A model generated the notes under the pieces. That model was not told where the DNA came from. It saw nothing but the letters and a program-made list of their open reading frames with translations, and made no database searches. Shown piece after piece: positions 59,933 to 64,000 of a stretch of DNA of 64,000 nt. The number at the start of each line of letters is the position of its first letter. Positions within the stretch are counted from its first letter, which is position 1. Both the position numbers and the translations under genes were made by a program. Source of the DNA: Natranaeroarchaeum sp042663585 (GTDB lineage Archaea > Halobacteriota > Halobacteria > Halobacteriales > Natronoarchaeaceae); the NCBI RefSeq assembly GCF_042663585.1, contig NZ_JBHTAN010000006.1:2108001-2172000 (forward strand). Direction: 5' to 3'.

Positions 59933-61867
59933 ATGAGCGGTGTCGACTGGGACGAGGACGACCCCTTCGAAGAGCAACGGGACAAGATCGAGAACCCGAT
60001 GCGGCGGTTGTTCAGTGCCTACGGTAGCCGGTACAGGTTTCAGGCCATCGTTGGCATCATTACGAGCATCTTCGCACGGATCCTCGATCTGCTGCCGCCG
60101 ATCATGCTGGGTGTCGCTATTGACGCCGTCTTCTTCGAGGAGGTGGGCTACGCCGAGGCGTTCCCGATCGGTGGAAACCTCATCGAGCCAGTCGTCCCCG
60201 GAACGACGGAAGGGCAGTTCTGGCTAACGATCGGAATCATCGGGGGCGCGTTCATCCTGGGTTCAGTCTTCCACTGGACGCGTAACTGGGGGTTCAACTC
60301 CTTCGCCCAGAACATCCAGCACGACGTCCGGACCGACACCTACGACAAGATGCAGCGGCTGAACATGGACTTCTTCGCCGACAAACAGACCGGCGAGATG
60401 ATGTCGATCCTCTCGAACGACGTCAATCGCCTCGAACGGTTCCTCAACGACGGGATGAACTCGCTGTTCAGACTCGTCGTAATGGTCTTTGGGATCGGCT
60501 TGCTGCTCTTTGCGTACAACTGGCAGTTAGCCCTGGTTGCCATGCTTCCCGTCCCGCTGATCATGGCCTTTACGTACTTCTTTATCAAGATCATTCAGCC
60601 GAAGTACGCGGAGGTCCGCTCGACGGTCGGAAACGTCAACTCCAGACTCGAGAACAACCTCGGCGGCATCCAGGTTATCAAGTCGAGCACCACCGAGGAC
60701 TACGAGTCCGAACGGGTCGACGACGTCTCGATGGACTACTTCGACGCCAACTGGGACGCCATCACCACGCGGATCAAGTTCTTCCCCGGCCTGCGCGTCA
60801 TCGCCGGTATCGGCTTCGTCATCACGTTTATCGTCGGCGGTCTGTGGGTGTTCCAGGGGGCTCCGGGGCCGTTTACCGGTGAACTCCGAACCGGTACCTT
60901 CGTCGTGTTCATCCTCTACACCCAGCGGTTCATCTGGCCGATGGCGCAGTTCGGGCAGATCATCAACATGTACCAGCGCGCTCGCGCCTCGTCGGCCCGG
61001 ATCTTCGGACTGATGGACGAGCCGAGTCGGGTCGAGGAGGACCCGAACGCGACCGAACTCACCGTCACGGATGGTCGCGTCGAGTACGACGACATCTCCT
61101 TTGGCTACGACGAGGAGACGATCATCGAGGACGTCGACTTCACGGTCGAAGGCAGCGAGACGCTCGCACTCGTCGGGCCGACCGGCGCCGGGAAGTCCAC
61201 CGTCCTGAAGCTACTGCTGCGGATGTACGACGTCGACGAGGGAGCGATCCGGATCGACGGCCAGAACCTCCGAAACGTGACGCTCAACAGCCTGCGGCGC
61301 TCGATCGGATACGTCAGCCAGGATACGTTCCTGTTTTACGGCACCGTCGAGGAGAACATCCGCTACGGCACCTTCGACGTCGAGCGCGAGGACGTGGTCG
61401 AGGCCGCAAAGATGGCCGAGGCTCACGAGTTTATCCAGAACCTCCCCGAGGGCTACGACACCGAGGTCGGCGAACGGGGCGTCAAACTCTCCGGCGGCCA
61501 GCGCCAGCGGCTCTCGATTGCCCGTGCCATCCTCAAGGATCCCGAGATCCTGATCCTCGACGAGGCCACCAGCGACGTCGACACCGAGACGGAGATGCTA
61601 ATCCAGCGTAGTCTGAACCGTCTCACCGAGGACCGCACTACATTCTCGATTGCCCACCGGCTCTCGACGATCAAGGACGCCGAGAAGATCCTCGTCCTCG
61701 AAGACGGCCGGATCGTCGAGCGAGGTACTCACGAAGAGCTACTCGGTAACGACGGGCTCTATGCGCACCTCTGGGGCGTCCAGGCCGGCGAGATCGACAA
61801 ACTCCCACAGGAGTTCATCGACCGGGCGGCAAAGCGGCAGGCCCGGACCGAGACCGACGACGACTGA
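59933..61867 (+). CDS. ABC exporter (fused permease-ATPase, MsbA-like)
   Basis: The 644-residue half-transporter has six membrane helices (residues about 35-330; NMDFFADKQTGEMMSILSND is the coupling region) and an ATPase domain: Walker A LVGPTGAGKSTVLKLLLRMY, Q-loop YVSQDTFLFYG, signature KLSGGQRQRLSIARAIL, Walker B LILDEATSDVD and the switch His in IAHRLSTIKD. It should act as a homodimer exporting lipids or drugs. The substrate is unknown. Confidence 0.94.
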   Translation: MSGVDWDEDDPFEEQRDKIENPMRRLFSAYGSRYRFQAIVGIITSIFARILDLLPPIMLGVAIDAVFFEEVGYAEAFPIGGNLIEPVVPGTTEGQFWLTIGIIGGAFILGSVFHWTRNWGFNSFAQNIQHDVRTDTYDKMQRLNMDFFADKQTGEMMSILSNDVNRLERFLNDGMNSLFRLVVMVFGIGLLLFAYNWQLALVAMLPVPLIMAFTYFFIKIIQPKYAEVRSTVGNVNSRLENNLGGIQVIKSSTTEDYESERVDDVSMDYFDANWDAITTRIKFFPGLRVIAGIGFVITFIVGGLWVFQGAPGPFTGELRTGTFVVFILYTQRFIWPMAQFGQIINMYQRARASSARIFGLMDEPSRVEEDPNATELTVTDGRVEYDDISFGYDEETIIEDVDFTVEGSETLALVGPTGAGKSTVLKLLLRMYDVDEGAIRIDGQNLRNVTLNSLRRSIGYVSQDTFLFYGTVEENIRYGTFDVEREDVVEAAKMAEAHEFIQNLPEGYDTEVGERGVKLSGGQRQRLSIARAILKDPEILILDEATSDVDTETEMLIQRSLNRLTEDRTTFSIAHRLSTIKDAEKILVLEDGRIVERGTHEELLGNDGLYAHLWGVQAGEIDKLPQEFIDRAAKRQARTETDDD

Positions 61868-61918
61868 GCACCCCGCCGACGACTACCTATTTAGTGGCGT
61901 GCCCGCAACGCACAGGAC

Positions 61919-62653
61919 GTGCACCTGAGCGATTCTACCTGGACGGATGCCGACGCGAGCGACGCCGACGTCGCCATCGTACCGGTCGGAAGTACGGAAC
62001 AGCACGGCCCACACGCACCGCTTGGCACCGACGCGATCACTGCCGAAGCGGTCGCGGAGGCAGGAGCCGAGGAGTACGGGGAGGTCGTCGTCGCGCCGCC
62101 GATTCCGGTCGGCGTCGCCGAGGAACACCGCCAGTTTCCCGGAACGCTCTGGGTGAGCGAGGACACCTTCCGCTCGTACGTCCGCGAGACCATCGACAGC
62201 CTCGCGTACCACGGCTGGGATCGGGTGGTCATCGTGAACGGCCACGGGGGAAACACCGACGCCCTCCGTGAGGTCGCCGGGCGGATCACGCGCCATGACG
62301 ATGCCTATGCCGTCCCGTTCACCTGGTTCGAGGCGGTCGGCGACCACAGTTCGGAGATGGGCCACGGCGGGCCGCTGGAGACCGCACTCCTGCGTCACGT
62401 CCGGCCCGAGAGCGTCGCCGAGGACCGGATCAAGGAGGCACGAGAGGGTGCCAGCGACGGCTGGGGCGAGTGGCAAAGCGGCGTCAACCTCGCGTACGAC
62501 TCCGCGGAGTTCACCGAGAACGGCGTCGTCGGCGATCCGGGTGATGGCGACGCCGAGCGCGGGGAGGAACTGCTCGAACTGGCGGCAGAGGCGCTCGCAG
62601 AGCTACTGAGCGCGGTGGCGACGCGAGACGTAGAGCGCCCGGAACATAAGTAA
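61919..62653 (+). CDS. Creatininase-family amidohydrolase (ArfB-like?)
   Basis: A 244-residue metal-dependent amidohydrolase. Metal ligands are visible in VPVGSTEQHGPHAPLGTDAI, the motif VIVNGHGGNTDALREV follows, and GHGGPLETALLRHVRP carries the later ligand. Members include creatininase and archaeal ArfB, the formamide hydrolase of riboflavin and F420 synthesis; both are possible. The start is GTG (61919). Confidence 0.85.
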   Translation: MHLSDSTWTDADASDADVAIVPVGSTEQHGPHAPLGTDAITAEAVAEAGAEEYGEVVVAPPIPVGVAEEHRQFPGTLWVSEDTFRSYVRETIDSLAYHGWDRVVIVNGHGGNTDALREVAGRITRHDDAYAVPFTWFEAVGDHSSEMGHGGPLETALLRHVRPESVAEDRIKEAREGASDGWGEWQSGVNLAYDSAEFTENGVVGDPGDGDAERGEELLELAAEALAELLSAVATRDVERPEHK

Positions 62654-62712
62654 GGTTCGACAGTCGCTGCTCGACTGACGCGAGATGTCGGATCGTCGAT
62701 CCGGACGCGGCG

Positions 62713-63129
62713 CTACTCCTCGTCTGCGGCATCGTCATCGCCGGCCGCGTCTTCGAGGGAACTCTTGAGATCCGGAATCGTCGCCGTCAGATCGCCGACC
62801 TGTTCGTTGGCTTCCTCGATGGTCTCGATCAGCGCTTCGACTTCCGCGATCGATTCCTCCAGATCGTCGGCGTCGTCGAACGCGTCGGCGCGCTGGCCCA
62901 TCGTGAACCACTTTTTCGCATCGCGGAGGTGATCAGTCGCCTCGCCGATATCGAGTGCCGACCGCAGCGAGTTGAGTACCCCGAGCACGTTCTCGCCCTG
63001 AGTCTCCCAGACCGTTTCGCTGTCGGGGAGTTCGGCCCGCGCGTCGTCCAGCGATGATTCGACGTCGTCTCGCATCTCCGATGCCGCCTCGCCGAACAGT
63101 TCGTCGTCGTCGAGCGTTGACTGACTCAT
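62713..63129 (-). CDS. DUF5790-like acidic haloarchaeal protein
   Basis: A soluble acidic protein of 138 residues, MSQSTLDDDELFGEAASEMR, followed by long helices (LGVLNSLRSALDIGEATDHL; IAEVEALIETIEEANEQVGD). It likely forms a helical bundle or coiled coil. I suspect DUF5790 from the N-terminus. Function unknown. Confidence 0.7.
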   Translation of the reverse strand: MSQSTLDDDELFGEAASEMRDDVESSLDDARAELPDSETVWETQGENVLGVLNSLRSALDIGEATDHLRDAKKWFTMGQRADAFDDADDLEESIAEVEALIETIEEANEQVGDLTATIPDLKSSLEDAAGDDDAADEE

Positions 63130-63243
63130 ACACATACTTCTATCCGATCGCTGTTAAAAAGTCGCCCGAAAGTGAAAGTGAAATTCCGGATTTCGGCCGT
63201 TTTTTCGGCCAATCTGGCGAGTCTGTCGACTCGGCGTGACCGG

Positions 63244-64000
63244 CTACGCTTCTTCGCTCCCCGTCGTGACGCCGAACTGCCTCTCTCGGGCCCGCTCGCG
63301 CTGCTCTGGTACCAGATCGAGTCGCTCCTCGACGTCGCCGAGGACGAGCAGGCCGTAGTATCGGAGATAGCTCTGGACGGGGACCTGCAGGACGGCCGCG
63401 ACACCTACCAGCAGTACGAGGCCGATGAGTGCGGCGACGACGACGAGCACCAGTCCCGCGCCCGAGGTGACACCGAGTCCGCCGACGACGATGACCGTTC
63501 CGAACACCACCGCGAGCGCGAGCGCAACGAATCCACCAGCGAACGCAAGGACGGTCGTGACGGCCGCCGCGAGGAGGAGGCCGAGAACGTACTGCACGAC
63601 CACGAAGACCAGAAACTCGGCAGGTTGGGCACGCAGTGCAGTCCAGACCCGCGCCCAACCGGAGCGGATGCCCCGCTCTTCCTGTATCATCGTCGGGACG
63701 ACGAAGTAGGTAGTCAGACTGCTGACGACAGTCGTCGCGAGTGCGACGAACGCGCCCACTGAAGCGGCATACCCCACCGCGTCGGCGAGCGAGTCGGCGA
63801 TGCCGAGTTCCAGCACGGTCAGCGCCGTACCGGCGACTGCAACTGTTGCAACGAGGCCGAGTACAAGTCGGAACGCGAGCAGTGAAAGACCCTGCTTCCA
63901 GCGTCGGGCCACGTACGTCCGGACGGTGACGTCACCACTCCGAAGCGACTCGACGAAGACGAACTCGGCGATAGAGGCGAGCGCGACAAACGCCAGCGCG
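63244..64000 (-). CDS. Polytopic membrane protein, partial at right edge
   Basis: The frame is open through 64000, so the N-terminus is missing. The visible 250 residues have about five helices (LLAFRLVLGLVATVAVAGTA; LVFVVVQYVLGLLLAAAVTT; LVLVVVAALIGLVLLVGVAA) and the conserved-looking SLRSGDVTVRTYVARRWKQG and VQSYLRYYGLLVLGDVEERL. It looks like a haloarchaeal multi-pass family (perhaps DUF7544) of unknown role. Confidence 0.75.
   Translation of the reverse strand, partial: ALAFVALASIAEFVFVESLRSGDVTVRTYVARRWKQGLSLLAFRLVLGLVATVAVAGTALTVLELGIADSLADAVGYAASVGAFVALATTVVSSLTTYFVVPTMIQEERGIRSGWARVWTALRAQPAEFLVFVVVQYVLGLLLAAAVTTVLAFAGGFVALALAVVFGTVIVVGGLGVTSGAGLVLVVVAALIGLVLLVGVAAVLQVPVQSYLRYYGLLVLGDVEERLDLVPEQRERARERQFGVTTGSEEA

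Overview
The window reads as the main chromosome of a halophilic archaeon (class Halobacteria). The DNA is GC-rich, the predicted proteins are very acidic, many genes appear leaderless with a TATA-like box about 25-35 nt before the start codon, and the core genes are archaeal: EF-1alpha, EF-2, S10, an A-type ATP synthase, Pus10 and TrmY, crtI/blh carotenoid genes, and haloarchaeal small zinc-ribbon and pilin proteins. Genus is not assigned. No rRNA, CRISPR array or prophage is visible.

Layout. 1-4.1 kb: a stomatin-like SPFH protein (cut by the left edge), an NfeD-like protein, a small membrane protein and pyruvate kinase. 4.1-5.4 kb: small unknown genes and tRNA-Ala(CGC). 5.4-12.7 kb: rhomboid protease, S10 and EF-1alpha, an ACT protein with homoserine dehydrogenase, EF-2, a structured tandem repeat and a DUF2892 protein. 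12.9-21.2 kb: a DUF1611 (DgcN-like) and enolase-superfamily (DgcA-like) pair, blh, crtI, an SDR, a DMT permease and a CNNM/CorC protein. 21.3-23.9 kb: tRNA-Pro(CGG), trmY, a small membrane protein and pus10. 24-32 kb: the ATP synthase operon atpHIKECFAB on the minus strand. 32.2-36 kb: a methyltransferase and cell-surface proteins, including a membrane-anchored winged-helix protein. 36-46.6 kb: etfBA, a GlpA-like oxidoreductase, cold-shock protein, beta-carbonic anhydrase, an FNT channel fused to universal-stress domains, a [2Fe-2S] ferredoxin, a SOUL protein and an SsuABC-like importer. 46.9-54.3 kb: a tungsten-type aldehyde ferredoxin oxidoreductase, small unknown genes, two beta-grasp (MoaD-like) proteins, an MFS transporter, a YdjM-like protein and a MOSC protein. 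54.4-59 kb: tRNA-Phe, a repeat lipoprotein, a solitary TnpB transposon and tRNA-Val. 59-64 kb: DUF192, an ABC exporter, a creatininase-family amidohydrolase, a small soluble protein and a membrane protein cut by the right edge.

Functional links. Pus10 and TrmY act in succession on tRNA position 54. The ATP synthase genes form one overlapping operon but no D subunit follows atpB. The AOR neighbourhood gathers sulfur-carrier-like and MOSC proteins that fit pterin-cofactor or sulfur chemistry. DgcN/DgcA suggest D-glutamate use.

Most unusual observation. All four tRNA genes are on the minus strand, and each is followed on its 3' side by partial copies of its own 3' part. These flanks, and a 65-bp tandem array between EF-2 and the DUF2892 gene, are packed with small hairpins whose stems differ in sequence but remain complementary while their loops fall into a few recurring classes. 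Two related hairpins interrupt the AOR coding sequence in frame. This looks like a recurring haloarchaeal repeat system that standard feature types do not name.
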